From the NCBI GenBank assembly GCA_946182825.1, contig CAMGZH010000018.1, forward strand, positions 1-49,584: a DNA stretch of 49,584 nt, in the 5' to 3' direction. Below, piece after piece: positions 41,626 through 49,384 of the stretch. The position numbers and the translations under genes were made by a program. Under the pieces are notes generated by a model. The model did no database searches, had not been told where the DNA came from, and saw nothing but the letters and a program-made list of their open reading frames with translations. The number at the start of each line of letters is the position of its first letter. Positions within the stretch are counted from its first letter, which is position 1. Source of the DNA: an uncultured Lachnospiraceae bacterium (GTDB lineage Bacteria > Bacillota > Clostridia > Lachnospirales > Lachnospiraceae).

Positions 41626-41646
41626 TTAAGGTGCGCTTTACCTTAA
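41626..41646. promoter_or_regulatory. Inverted repeat upstream of the APC permease
   Basis: TTAAGGT and ACCTTAA separated by 7 bases, starting 25 bases upstream of the permease start codon. The position in the leader suggests an operator or an RNA hairpin. A LytTR site would be expected as direct repeats instead, so the binding factor is unclear. Confidence 0.45.
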
Positions 41647-41700
41647 TAACGCAATAAACCGACTTTATTTTACTAGGAACTATTTCTGTACCTGACTTTT

Positions 41701-41730
41701 TTGCATTAAACGGTCGCATTGCTGTATTAA
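41701..41730 (+). promoter_or_regulatory. Promoter of the LytTR/GHKL two-component operon
   Basis: TTGCAT (41701-41706), 18-base spacer, TATTAA (41725-41730). The predicted transcript would begin about 17 bases before the start codon, so the leader is very short. Confidence 0.5.
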
Positions 41731-41753
41731 ACTGCAACGTGTATCATAGGAGC

Positions 41754-42494
41754 ATGATTAAAATTGCAATTTGTGAAGATGAAAATAATCTGGCAGCGGT
41801 GTTAGAACAATGTATTTATAATACCCTGTCTGCATATGATGATATGAAGCTTGATATGGATCTTTTCGTCAGCCCGGAGGATTTTGAAGCCCATGCAGAT
41901 GACCACTATGATCTGTATTTTTTGGATGTGGAATTTGCCGGCAGCGATAAGAACGGGCTGGATATTGCCCGAAGGATCACGGAAGAGAAGGAAGAGGATG
42001 ACGCGCTGATTATCTTTGTTTCCTCCCATCCCGGGTACTCCATTGCGTCGATCCACTACCGCCCCTTCCGCTATATCGTCAAGCCTGTCACCCAGGAGAA
42101 GACCGATACGCTTTTTGCAGAGATCTTTCGGGAATACGACAGGAAGCGGCAGTTTGTGACGTTTAACAAGGGCAAGGGAATGGTCTATGTGAACTGCCGG
42201 AACATCCTCTACATCACCAATGAAGACAACCGGAGGCTTCGGGTGAAGTACGTGGATGGAACGGAGGATGATGTGTTTTACTGTAAGTCGAAGGAAGCGG
42301 AGGCAAAGCTGTCTCCCCACTCCTTTTTCCGTATTAACAAAGGCATGATCATCAACCTGCATTATGTGGAATCCTTCCGGGAGAACGTTGTAACCATGCG
42401 GGGCGGAGAGACCGATACGGTCAGCCGCAGTCAGAAGAAGAAATTTGAAGAAGCGCTGCATCAGTTCCTGTTCGAGCAGATGCGGCAGGGTTAG
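41754..42494 (+). CDS. LytTR-type response regulator
   Basis: 246 residues. Receiver domain (about 1-125) begins MIKIAICEDE, with phosphoacceptor D58 in LYFLDVEF and the conserved lysine in YIVKPV. The LytTR DNA-binding domain (about 140-240) has FNKGKGMVYVNCRNILYI, FFRINKGMIINLHYV and SRSQKKKFEEAL. AgrA/LytR-like. The ATG at 41754 has AGGAG only one base away, too close for a normal ribosome binding site. A GTG 15 bases upstream is an alternative start but has no clear site of its own. The histidine kinase follows after 11 bases. Confidence 0.92.
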   Translation: MIKIAICEDENNLAAVLEQCIYNTLSAYDDMKLDMDLFVSPEDFEAHADDHYDLYFLDVEFAGSDKNGLDIARRITEEKEEDDALIIFVSSHPGYSIASIHYRPFRYIVKPVTQEKTDTLFAEIFREYDRKRQFVTFNKGKGMVYVNCRNILYITNEDNRRLRVKYVDGTEDDVFYCKSKEAEAKLSPHSFFRINKGMIINLHYVESFRENVVTMRGGETDTVSRSQKKKFEEALHQFLFEQMRQG

Positions 42495-42505
42495 AAATCG
42501 TACAT

Positions 42506-43804
42506 ATGCTTGGTCTTTTATTATTTATTTTACATGTTGTGGATGTTGCACTGCCGGTGGTAATGGCTGTGCTTTATTTTATGCGGATGTTTGAGTTTAA
42601 GCATCCGGTCTGGGGCTACTGCCTGTTTTGTGTAGGAGGGATCTTCTGTATTGCTTCCCTGGACACCACAGCCCTTCCGTGGCTGTTTGGCTGGGAGCGG
42701 GATCTTCGCCTTCTGATCTTTCTGGTGGTGTTTCTGTTTGCAGCTCATTATTTCCTTCATGGAAGTTTTTCCAAAAAGCTGTATCATACCCTGCAGTTTA
42801 CCTTTTCCTATATCATCTGCGAATACGGGTTTGCGTTGACAGTGGAACGGGTAAAAAGCCGCTATGAGGTCACCACGATTCCAGATGCTCTGATCTCTCT
42901 GTTTCAGTATCTGATCTTCTCGGTGCTGGTCCTTTGTCTTTTCATGATCCAGCTTCGGTTTTTCCTTGAGCGTTCAAAGGATATGACCGATCGCCAGTAT
43001 GCGTTGATGGCGCCCATGCCGTTGATCCTGCTGGTTCTTATTATGATGTCGATCCGCATGAACGACTATGTCTACAATATGACACTGTTTCTTTTTTCTG
43101 TTGTGATGAATCTGTGGATCCTCGGGCTGTACCGCAGTTTAAAACGAACCAGTGAAAGGATCGCCACGGGACGGCTTATGCTGAAGGAGACAAGGTTCTA
43201 TCAGGAGCAGCTTAAGGGACAAAAGGAACTGCACCGGCTGCGTCATGATATGAAGAACATGCTGCTTGGGATCCGGGCAGATCTTGATCTGCAGGCATAT
43301 GATCAGGCAAGAGCAAAGATCGACGGCATCGTGGATGATATTTCAGCCACCAATCTCAGTATTACCGGAATCGTCTTTTTGGATGCGGTGCTGGCACCGA
43401 AGGTTATGCGGATGAAAGAGGCAGGCATTGCCCTTCGTCATCAGGTCGATCTGCGGGAGGAGGATGTGCTTTCCCGGCATTCGGTGGATCTCTCGGTTAT
43501 TTTGGGGAATCTTCTGGATAATGCATACGAGGGGACCCTTCGACTTCCGGATGAGGAAAAGAGCCGGCGTTTTGTAGAACTTTCGCTAAAACAGACAGAA
43601 GACGTTATGACGATCCTGATCGCCAACAGTGCTCCCGATGTTCATCTGTCCAAAGAAAAAGCCCAGCCATCCGCGAAGGAGGCCGGGCGTGTGGGAATCG
43701 GAATGGAAAGTATCCGGGAGCGTTGTGCTCTGCTTCACGGATACAGTCATTTCCGGTATGAAAACGGTGTATTTGAGGCAATGGTTCAGATTCCGCTGCG
43801 TTGA
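42506..43804 (+). CDS. GHKL-type sensor histidine kinase (AgrC/LytS-like)
   Basis: 432 residues. Six to seven membrane helices in about 1-215 form the sensor. The phosphoacceptor is H247 in RLRHDMKNML, the AgrC-type H box. The GHKL ATPase has N-box LLDNAYEG and G-box GIGMESIRERC. It should phosphorylate the LytTR regulator in front of it. Membrane sensors of this class often detect peptides, but no precursor-peptide or AgrB-like gene is nearby. It is convergent with the P-type ATPase, with 5 bases between stop codons. Confidence 0.93.
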   Translation: MLGLLLFILHVVDVALPVVMAVLYFMRMFEFKHPVWGYCLFCVGGIFCIASLDTTALPWLFGWERDLRLLIFLVVFLFAAHYFLHGSFSKKLYHTLQFTFSYIICEYGFALTVERVKSRYEVTTIPDALISLFQYLIFSVLVLCLFMIQLRFFLERSKDMTDRQYALMAPMPLILLVLIMMSIRMNDYVYNMTLFLFSVVMNLWILGLYRSLKRTSERIATGRLMLKETRFYQEQLKGQKELHRLRHDMKNMLLGIRADLDLQAYDQARAKIDGIVDDISATNLSITGIVFLDAVLAPKVMRMKEAGIALRHQVDLREEDVLSRHSVDLSVILGNLLDNAYEGTLRLPDEEKSRRFVELSLKQTEDVMTILIANSAPDVHLSKEKAQPSAKEAGRVGIGMESIRERCALLHGYSHFRYENGVFEAMVQIPLR

Positions 43805-43809
43805 TGGGC

Positions 43810-45708
43810 TTAATCCTTTGGCGCCGGGAAGTCCATATGCATACAGCGAATGGCGTTTAAGACAGCCAGTACGCATACCCCGACATCGGAGAAGATGGCC
43901 GCCCACATGTTGGCGATTCCAAGTGCTCCAAGGAGCAGAACGAGAACCTTTATACCAATGGCAAACCAGATATTCTCTTTTACGATGCGAAGGCACTTCC
44001 GGGAGATCTGAATCGCAACAGCAATCTTGTAGGGATCATCATCCATCAGGACCACGTCGGCTGCTTCAATGGCGGCATCCGAACCCATAGCTCCCATGGC
44101 GATTCCGATATCGGAACGAGACAGGACCGGAGCATCATTGATGCCGTCGCCGACAAAGGCCAGCCGATCCTTTTCATTTTTTTTCTCGGAGAGCAGGCGC
44201 TCTACCTCTTCCACCTTGTTCTGAGGGAGCAGTTCACTTCGAACTTCGTCCAGTCCAAGCTCCTCTCCCACCTGTGTTGCAACCGCTGCGTTATCACCGG
44301 TCAGCATGACGGTCTTGCGGATCCCATGCTTCTTTAAGGTGTCGATGGCCTGTCGGCTGTGGGGCTTGATGGTGTCGGAGATCACAATATGTCCGGCATA
44401 GGTACCTTCGATGGCAACATGGATGGTAGTTCCCGGGTGGTGGCAGTTTTTCCATACAGCGCCGATGGAATCCATCATCTTGGTGTTTCCGACACATACG
44501 AGCTTACCATTGATCTTCGCCCGGATACCCTGGCCGGCGATCTCTTCCACATCCTCTACCAGACAGTCATCCTTCTCATTGGGGTAGGCCAGACGAAGGG
44601 AGATTCCGATGGGATGATCGGAGAAACGTTCCACATGGGCTGCCATGTGCAAAAGCTCCGTCTCGGAGACCTGTGCAGGATGAACGGCAGTCACCCGGAA
44701 GGTTCCCTTTGTCAGGGTTCCGGTCTTGTCAAATACAATGGTCCGGGTCTGGGACAGAGTTTCCATGTAATTGGAACCCTTGACCAGAACACCCTGTCGG
44801 CTGGCTCCGCCCAGTCCTGCAAAGAAGGACAGGGGAATGGAAATGACAAGGGCACAGGGACAACTGATGATCAGGAAGGTAAGAGCCCGGTAGATCCAGT
44901 CTCCCCAGAGGGGTGCTCGTCCCATCAGAAGAAGGGCTACCGGTGGGATCAGTGCCAGTGCAATGGCTGCATAGACAACGATAGGGGTATAGACTCTTGC
45001 GAACCGGGTGATGAAATTCTCGGATTTGGATTTCCGAGAACTTGCATCTTCGATCAGTTCGAGGATCTTTGTCACGGTTGAGTCGCCGAATTCCTTTGTG
45101 GTGCGGATCTTGAGAAGTCCGTTCAGATTGATGCTTCCGGAAATGACAGGGTCATCCTCTGCCACATCCCGTGGGAGGGATTCGCCGGTCAAAGCGGATG
45201 TGTTAAGGGAGGATCTACCCTCCACCACAACACCGTCGATGGGGACCTTCTCTCCCGGCTTTACCGTAATGACCGTTCCGACTTCTACATCCTCAGGATC
45301 CACCTGTTCAAGGGAGCCGTCTTCTGCCTCCACATTGGCATAGTCCGGTGCAATATCCATAAGGTCAGCAATGCTTCTCCGACTCTTGCCTACAGCGTAA
45401 CTCTGGAACCACTCACCCACCTGATAAAACAGCATGACCGCAATGGCTTCAACGTAATCGCCGCTTCGGTATAAAGCCAGCGCAATGGCGCCAATGGTAG
45501 CGATCACCATCAGCAGGCATTCGTCAAAGGGCTGCCGGTTGATGATCCCCTTAAAGGCCTTGATCAGGATATCGTAGCCGACGATGAAATAAGGGATCAT
45601 GTACAGCACAAACCGAAGGATACCCTCTGCCGGTACGAAATGTAAGGCTGCAAGGAGAATGGCGGTTATGAGGATTCGTATGAGCGTTTTCTTCTGCTTT
45701 TGATTCAT
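43810..45708 (-). CDS. P1B-type heavy-metal ATPase, Zn/Cd/Pb class
   Basis: 632 residues. Actuator TGES, phosphorylation site D327 in FDKTGTLTKG, SDHP, GDGIND and the membrane metal motif SCPCALV. The last helices carry IGIKVLVLLLG and IFSDVGV, the Lys/Asp pair characteristic of the Zn/Cd (ZntA/CadA) class rather than copper pumps. It exports metal ions from the cytoplasm. No N-terminal HMA domain is present; a free HMA protein is encoded just upstream instead. Transcribed from the promoter at 46018-46046. Confidence 0.95.
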   Translation of the reverse strand: MNQKQKKTLIRILITAILLAALHFVPAEGILRFVLYMIPYFIVGYDILIKAFKGIINRQPFDECLLMVIATIGAIALALYRSGDYVEAIAVMLFYQVGEWFQSYAVGKSRRSIADLMDIAPDYANVEAEDGSLEQVDPEDVEVGTVITVKPGEKVPIDGVVVEGRSSLNTSALTGESLPRDVAEDDPVISGSINLNGLLKIRTTKEFGDSTVTKILELIEDASSRKSKSENFITRFARVYTPIVVYAAIALALIPPVALLLMGRAPLWGDWIYRALTFLIISCPCALVISIPLSFFAGLGGASRQGVLVKGSNYMETLSQTRTIVFDKTGTLTKGTFRVTAVHPAQVSETELLHMAAHVERFSDHPIGISLRLAYPNEKDDCLVEDVEEIAGQGIRAKINGKLVCVGNTKMMDSIGAVWKNCHHPGTTIHVAIEGTYAGHIVISDTIKPHSRQAIDTLKKHGIRKTVMLTGDNAAVATQVGEELGLDEVRSELLPQNKVEEVERLLSEKKNEKDRLAFVGDGINDAPVLSRSDIGIAMGAMGSDAAIEAADVVLMDDDPYKIAVAIQISRKCLRIVKENIWFAIGIKVLVLLLGALGIANMWAAIFSDVGVCVLAVLNAIRCMHMDFPAPKD

Positions 45709-45734
45709 AGTATCATCCTCCTGTTTTTGAAAAA

Positions 45735-45953
45735 TTAAAGGAAGATCTCACAGTCGGATTCTACCTTCTTACAGTTTTTCTTAACGTCTTCCATGACGGA
45801 GGCAACATCGGCGCCATCTTCAAATTCCACCTTCATCTTAAGGGTCATGAAATTAACGGTTGCGTCGGCAACACCCGGGGTGTTCTTGGTAGCGTCCTCC
45901 ATCTTGGCAGCACAGTTTGCGCAATCAACATCGATCTTGTAAGTTTTCTTCAT
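45735..45953 (-). CDS. Free-standing heavy-metal-associated (HMA) protein
   Basis: 72 residues, ferredoxin-like HMA fold. Metal site C11-x-x-C14 (DCANCAAKM), with additional cysteines near the C-terminus (KKNCKKVESDCEIF) that could add a ligand. It probably delivers Zn/Cd to the ATPase, replacing its missing N-terminal domain. A strong AAAGGAG site; 26 bases upstream of the ATPase gene. Confidence 0.93.
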   Translation of the reverse strand: MKKTYKIDVDCANCAAKMEDATKNTPGVADATVNFMTLKMKVEFEDGADVASVMEDVKKNCKKVESDCEIFL

Positions 45954-45997
45954 GGGAAAAACTCCTTTCTTGATTTAGATATTTTTATAATTAAGTA

Positions 45998-46046
45998 ATC
46001 ATTTAATTGATAATTATATATTAAACAGTTGTTTAATTGTTGTCAA
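45998..46046 (-). promoter_or_regulatory. Metal-responsive promoter with ArsR/SmtB-like operators
   Basis: On the minus strand TTGACA (46041-46046), 17-base spacer, TAATAT (46018-46023). The spacer and -10 hold a near-perfect palindrome TTAAACAACTGTTTAA (46021-46036), matching the AACA-NN-TGTT form of ArsR/SmtB sites. A second palindrome ATCATTTAATTGAT (45998-46011) lies just downstream. No ArsR gene is in the window. Confidence 0.78.
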
Positions 46047-46066
46047 CATCTTTCGATGAAATTATC

Positions 46067-46858
46067 TTACTTTCTAAGAATATCCAAGGTGTGGCAACCG
46101 GCCCCCAACAGCTCCGGACGTTCACACACGGATAACTGGTACTGCAGGAAGATGGAAAACTCCTCTTCATCCAGCGAATTCAAGACAGATCGCATGTGAT
46201 TGGCGGGGCCGTCAGCGGAGAGGATCTTCTCTCGGGTGAAGCCGGCCTTGTCCGACAGTTCGTAGATGTCTTCCAGTCTGGCGTAATCGTACAGTGGATT
46301 CGCGGTATCTGTGCAATGGAAGCTGTCATCGATCATGCCGCGCCGGAGAGCCTCTTTGATATGATGCTCCTTAAAGCCATACATTAGAACGCTGTAATCG
46401 TTCATGATATAACTGATAAAAAGGTGTCCGCCCGGTTTTAAGGCGCGTTTTGCCTCCAGCATGGCCTCAAGGCGCAGGGTCTTATCTTTCAGGTGATACA
46501 TGGGGCCGAAAAAGAGCACAATGTCAAAGGACGCATCCGAAATATGCTTTAACTTCTCAGCTCTGCCCTCGTACGCATGCACCTTCGGTCCGTTGACCCG
46601 CAGCCGACCCAGGTTGTGATGTACCGGTTCGACGGCTGTCACATCATATCCCCGTTCAGATAAGGGGATGGCATAACGACCGGTGCCGGCACCGACATCG
46701 AGGATGCGAATCTGATCTTTGGTTCTGCCCTCCTCTTCCAACTGTTTCAGGTACTGATCCAGATAGTGCATGGTGATATAAAATTCTACCTGTCCGTGTC
46801 TGGAGTTCAGGCGTTTTTCTTCGTTAAATTTATTATAATAGGCTTCCAGCTGATTCAT
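46067..46858 (-). CDS. Class I SAM-dependent methyltransferase
   Basis: 263 residues. Motif I is ILDVGAGTGRYAIPL near residue 53, motif II region VTAVEPVHHNL, then FDIVLFFGPMYHL and LKPGGHLFISYI. A Methyltransf_25/11-type fold; the C-terminal 90 residues are helical and may form the substrate lid. The substrate is not evident. It stands alone between the metal operon and rsmE. Confidence 0.92.
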   Translation of the reverse strand: MNQLEAYYNKFNEEKRLNSRHGQVEFYITMHYLDQYLKQLEEEGRTKDQIRILDVGAGTGRYAIPLSERGYDVTAVEPVHHNLGRLRVNGPKVHAYEGRAEKLKHISDASFDIVLFFGPMYHLKDKTLRLEAMLEAKRALKPGGHLFISYIMNDYSVLMYGFKEHHIKEALRRGMIDDSFHCTDTANPLYDYARLEDIYELSDKAGFTREKILSADGPANHMRSVLNSLDEEEFSIFLQYQLSVCERPELLGAGCHTLDILRK

Positions 46859-46895
46859 AGGATGATTTCAAGTCGTCTTTCTAATTTAATGTGAA

Positions 46896-46922
46896 GGAAA
46901 GAAGCTGAATCGGCTCCTTTCC
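46896..46922. repeat. Imperfect 10-bp hairpin upstream of the methyltransferase
   Basis: GGAAAGAAGC and GCTCCTTTCC with a 7-base loop, nine of ten pairs, between the divergent methyltransferase and rsmE genes. No T tract follows. Its role is unclear. Confidence 0.3.
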
Positions 46923-47036
46923 ATGGGAACGTTATAACAGTATCAATCTATTCCACTTCGAATGGGTTGTCAATGCGCCGATCCCGGGATTATGTTAAAA
47001 TATGAAAGACAAATCAAAAAAGGAGAACATACCGAT

Positions 47037-47771
47037 ATGCAACAGGTTTTTATAGATGAAGGACAGCTGAAAGAGGACGAGGTGATCCTTACGGGACAGG
47101 ACGCCAAGCACCTTGCAAAAGTGCTTCGTATCCGTGTAGGAGAAGTGATCCGGGTCAGTGTGGAGAATGGAAGGAATTATCTTGCGACGGTTTCCGATGT
47201 GTCAAACGACATGGTGATGGCCAAGATTACAGAGGAGGCAGAGGATACAGAACTTCCCCAGAAGATCTATCTGTTTCAGGCACTTCCCAAGGGAAGCCGT
47301 ATGGAGACCATCATTGAAAAATGTGTGGAGCTTGGAGTCTATGAGATCATTCCGGTAGAGATGAAATACTGTGTGGTGAAGTTGGATGCCAAGAAGAAAA
47401 AGAACAAGGTGGAGCGCTATCAGGCAATTGCCGAGGCGGCAGCCAAGCAATCCAAACGCAGCATCATTCCGAAGGTTCGTGAAGTGATGAGCTACCGGGA
47501 GGCTCTTTCCTATGCAGCGGAGCAGGATCTCTTCCTTCTGCCCTATGAGAATAAGGAAGGAATGGCTCCCACGAAAGAAGCACTTTCCCGGGTAGGGGAT
47601 GCGGCTTCTATCAGCATAATGATCGGGCCGGAAGGTGGATTCGCAGAGGAAGAAATCGCACTGGCCGAGGGCAAGGCGGAGCTTGTCTCCTTAGGAAGCC
47701 GGATCCTTCGAACGGATACAGCAGCCATTACATCAGTTTCCGCTGTGATGCTTGCGGCAGAGATGAAGTGA
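47037..47771 (+). CDS. rsmE: 16S rRNA (uracil-1498-N3)-methyltransferase
   Basis: 244 residues. RsmE methylates U1498 of 16S rRNA in the 30S subunit with SAM. Features: N-terminal PUA-like domain (HLAKVLRIRVGEVI), then the SPOUT knot with KCVELGVYEIIPV, IGPEGGFAEEE and SLGSRILRTDTA. The start at 47037 follows AAAAAGGAG; an in-frame ATG at 46962 lacks a site and gives an atypical extension. A strong terminator follows. Confidence 0.96.
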   Translation: MQQVFIDEGQLKEDEVILTGQDAKHLAKVLRIRVGEVIRVSVENGRNYLATVSDVSNDMVMAKITEEAEDTELPQKIYLFQALPKGSRMETIIEKCVELGVYEIIPVEMKYCVVKLDAKKKKNKVERYQAIAEAAAKQSKRSIIPKVREVMSYREALSYAAEQDLFLLPYENKEGMAPTKEALSRVGDAASISIMIGPEGGFAEEEIALAEGKAELVSLGSRILRTDTAAITSVSAVMLAAEMK

Positions 47772-47783
47772 TAACGACAAAAG

Positions 47784-47820
47784 AAAACAGCCATTCCGTA
47801 GAAAATGGAATGGCTGTTTT
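47784..47820. terminator. Bidirectional terminator between rsmE and the secreted-protein gene
   Basis: Perfect 14-bp stem AAAACAGCCATTCC and complement with a 9-base loop. The arms supply a T run on both strands, serving both convergent genes. Confidence 0.92.
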
Positions 47821-47828
47821 GTTGTAAT

Positions 47829-48683
47829 TTATGCGACGCCGCTGACACCCTCAAAGTAATAGAGGGAGTCAGAGTTGAAGTCGGGCTCAAACTCGTCTCC
47901 GCAGTACCATCCGCTGTAACCGCTTCCGGTAACATACATATTGACGTAGATACCCTTCCGGTAGGTCTTGGTGACCTTCAGCTTCGTTCCGGCAGGAACG
48001 GTAGTGATATATTTTCCACACATTGTATCGGAGTAGAGCCGGAATTCTCTTGTGGTGGTAAGGGTAAGGACACCGCTCTTGGCGGTATTGTAATTGTAAT
48101 ATGCCGTGATCTTATGGATATTACTGTCCTTATGGAATTTTCCGTTCTTATAAGTATAGCTTGCCTTAAAGAATACGGCACCAAGTCCCGGTGCATCGGA
48201 ATCCTCCAATGTGGCAAACAGCTGGTTCCCTTTGGTCTTAAGGCTTGTTACCCAGCGGCAGCCTCTTACATTTTTCCGGAAGTCAATGAGACGGGTGAGC
48301 TTACCGGACTTGTACTGGTACAGATAGCAGGGGCCGTCGTCGTTTTCCATAATGGTGTGAAGATATAAAAAGGCTTTACTTTTGCCAAGCTTTAATACTT
48401 TGTATTCGTAGTTATAAAAATAAAAATACTTGTCTTTGAGGGTCTTGACGGTCTTCCCGTTAATGGAGATGGTCAGCTTCTTGTACATATCGTACTCCTT
48501 CTGACTCGGGGTAAAAGTGATCCGTTCCTTCTTCTTGTCGCCGTTCAGATCCGCCTGGATGGTCTTCGTCGTAGAGTATGATTTGGCGTAGGCTGTAACA
48601 GGAGTTTTTATTACTCCCATGGAAAAAGCCCCGACAAAAAGTGCGACGGCTGTAACGAGAACAGCTTTCTTTCGATTCAACAT
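47829..48683 (-). CDS. Secreted protein with SH3-like C-terminal domain
   Basis: 284 residues with a signal peptide (about 1-33, cleavage near AYA-K). The middle resembles a single VCBS/FG-GAP-like module: IQADLNGDKKKERITFT is a calcium-binding-like DxNGD line. The C-terminal 70 residues (EFRLYSDTMCGKYITTVPAG, TKLKVTKTYRKG, GYSGWYCGDEF) look like a bacterial SH3 domain, which commonly binds cell wall. No catalytic motif was seen. AAGGAGGAAAA precedes the start. Confidence 0.82.
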   Translation of the reverse strand: MLNRKKAVLVTAVALFVGAFSMGVIKTPVTAYAKSYSTTKTIQADLNGDKKKERITFTPSQKEYDMYKKLTISINGKTVKTLKDKYFYFYNYEYKVLKLGKSKAFLYLHTIMENDDGPCYLYQYKSGKLTRLIDFRKNVRGCRWVTSLKTKGNQLFATLEDSDAPGLGAVFFKASYTYKNGKFHKDSNIHKITAYYNYNTAKSGVLTLTTTREFRLYSDTMCGKYITTVPAGTKLKVTKTYRKGIYVNMYVTGSGYSGWYCGDEFEPDFNSDSLYYFEGVSGVA

Positions 48684-49206
48684 TTTTTCCTCCTTACTTG
48701 CATGTTGATGTTACTCCCAAACATAAACAGTATAACAGAAGATCTACTCTCGTGCCGCTTTCATTTCTTTTTTTCGTCGATACATATCAGCATCAGCCCG
48801 TTTGAAAACATCATCGATCCCGTGATCCGTTTTCGGATCATAATATGCCACACCGATGGCTGCCCGTATCTTCTCCTGCGCCTCCAGCAGTTCATTGTTC
48901 TTGTCCAAAAGACTTTTCGTGTAGTTATCGATCTCATGGATCATCAGGGCCGTTTCGTTGGAAAGTTCCGAAATCTCATCGGAAGCCTGCAGTTCCGCTC
49001 GAATCCCTTCGGCGATGGACTCATCTTTTGTCTTCGAAAAATCCACCGGAATCTTGACCTGGTCCGACAGCTTCAGGCTCAGCTTCTGATACGCTTCGAA
49101 TTCGTCTCCGTCGGATTGCATGATATGGGTAAGAAATTTGACGACTCTGAATGTATATCGGCAAAATCCAATGGCATTATAACCTGGGTTTGATATAATT
49201 ATAGGT

Positions 49207-49238
49207 AATTGCGAAACTCGCTCTGCGAGTTCGCAATT
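49207..49238. repeat. Hairpin near the insertion-sequence end
   Basis: AATTGCGAAACTCGC pairs with GCGAGTTCGCAATT across a 3-base loop with one bulged A. It lies between the broken cyclase and the transposase fragment, and may mark or lie close to the element's end. Confidence 0.55.
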
Positions 49239-49255
49239 CTGAACAAAACAAGGTC

Positions 49256-49278
49256 GAAATCCGGCTATGCCGGATTTC
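49256..49278 (-). terminator. Terminator-like hairpin after the transposase gene
   Basis: Perfect 10-bp stem GAAATCCGGC/GCCGGATTTC with a 3-base loop, about 105 bases after the transposase stop codon. On the minus strand GACCTTGTTTTG follows, so the T tract is weak. Confidence 0.6.
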
Positions 49279-49384
49279 ACCAGAGCATTACCGGTAGGTA
49301 TTCTGCAGTTACTGTGGATAACTGCTCTGAACCTTGAAAATTGACGTACTTTAATAAGCTCTTACAGTATTCAGTTCCGGCAGC

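Larger units (their letters stand above)
48744..49280 (-). pseudogene. Remnant of a membrane diguanylate cyclase with internal deletion
   Basis: The last 40 residues (AAIGVAYYDPKTDHG, RADADMYRRKKEM) are the C-terminal end of a GGDEF domain. The preceding part (about 60-135) resembles a juxtamembrane signalling linker (SDQVKIPVDFSKTKDESIA, ELSNETALMIHEIDNYTKSLL). The roughly 120 GGDEF residues between them, including the GGDEF signature itself, are missing, and the membrane sensor is gone. The first 45 residues are unlike protein-coding text and run into hairpins near the transposase fragment. It looks like a gene destroyed by deletion and insertion. Confidence 0.7.

Noticed and set aside
41802-42461. 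A 219-codon minus-strand frame opposite the response regulator
   Set aside because: The plus-strand frame encodes an unmistakable LytTR regulator; the antisense frame has no recognisable domain.
44359-45081. A 240-codon plus-strand frame opposite the P-type ATPase
   Set aside because: It is an antisense shadow of the ATPase gene, rich in Gly and His from the complementary codons.
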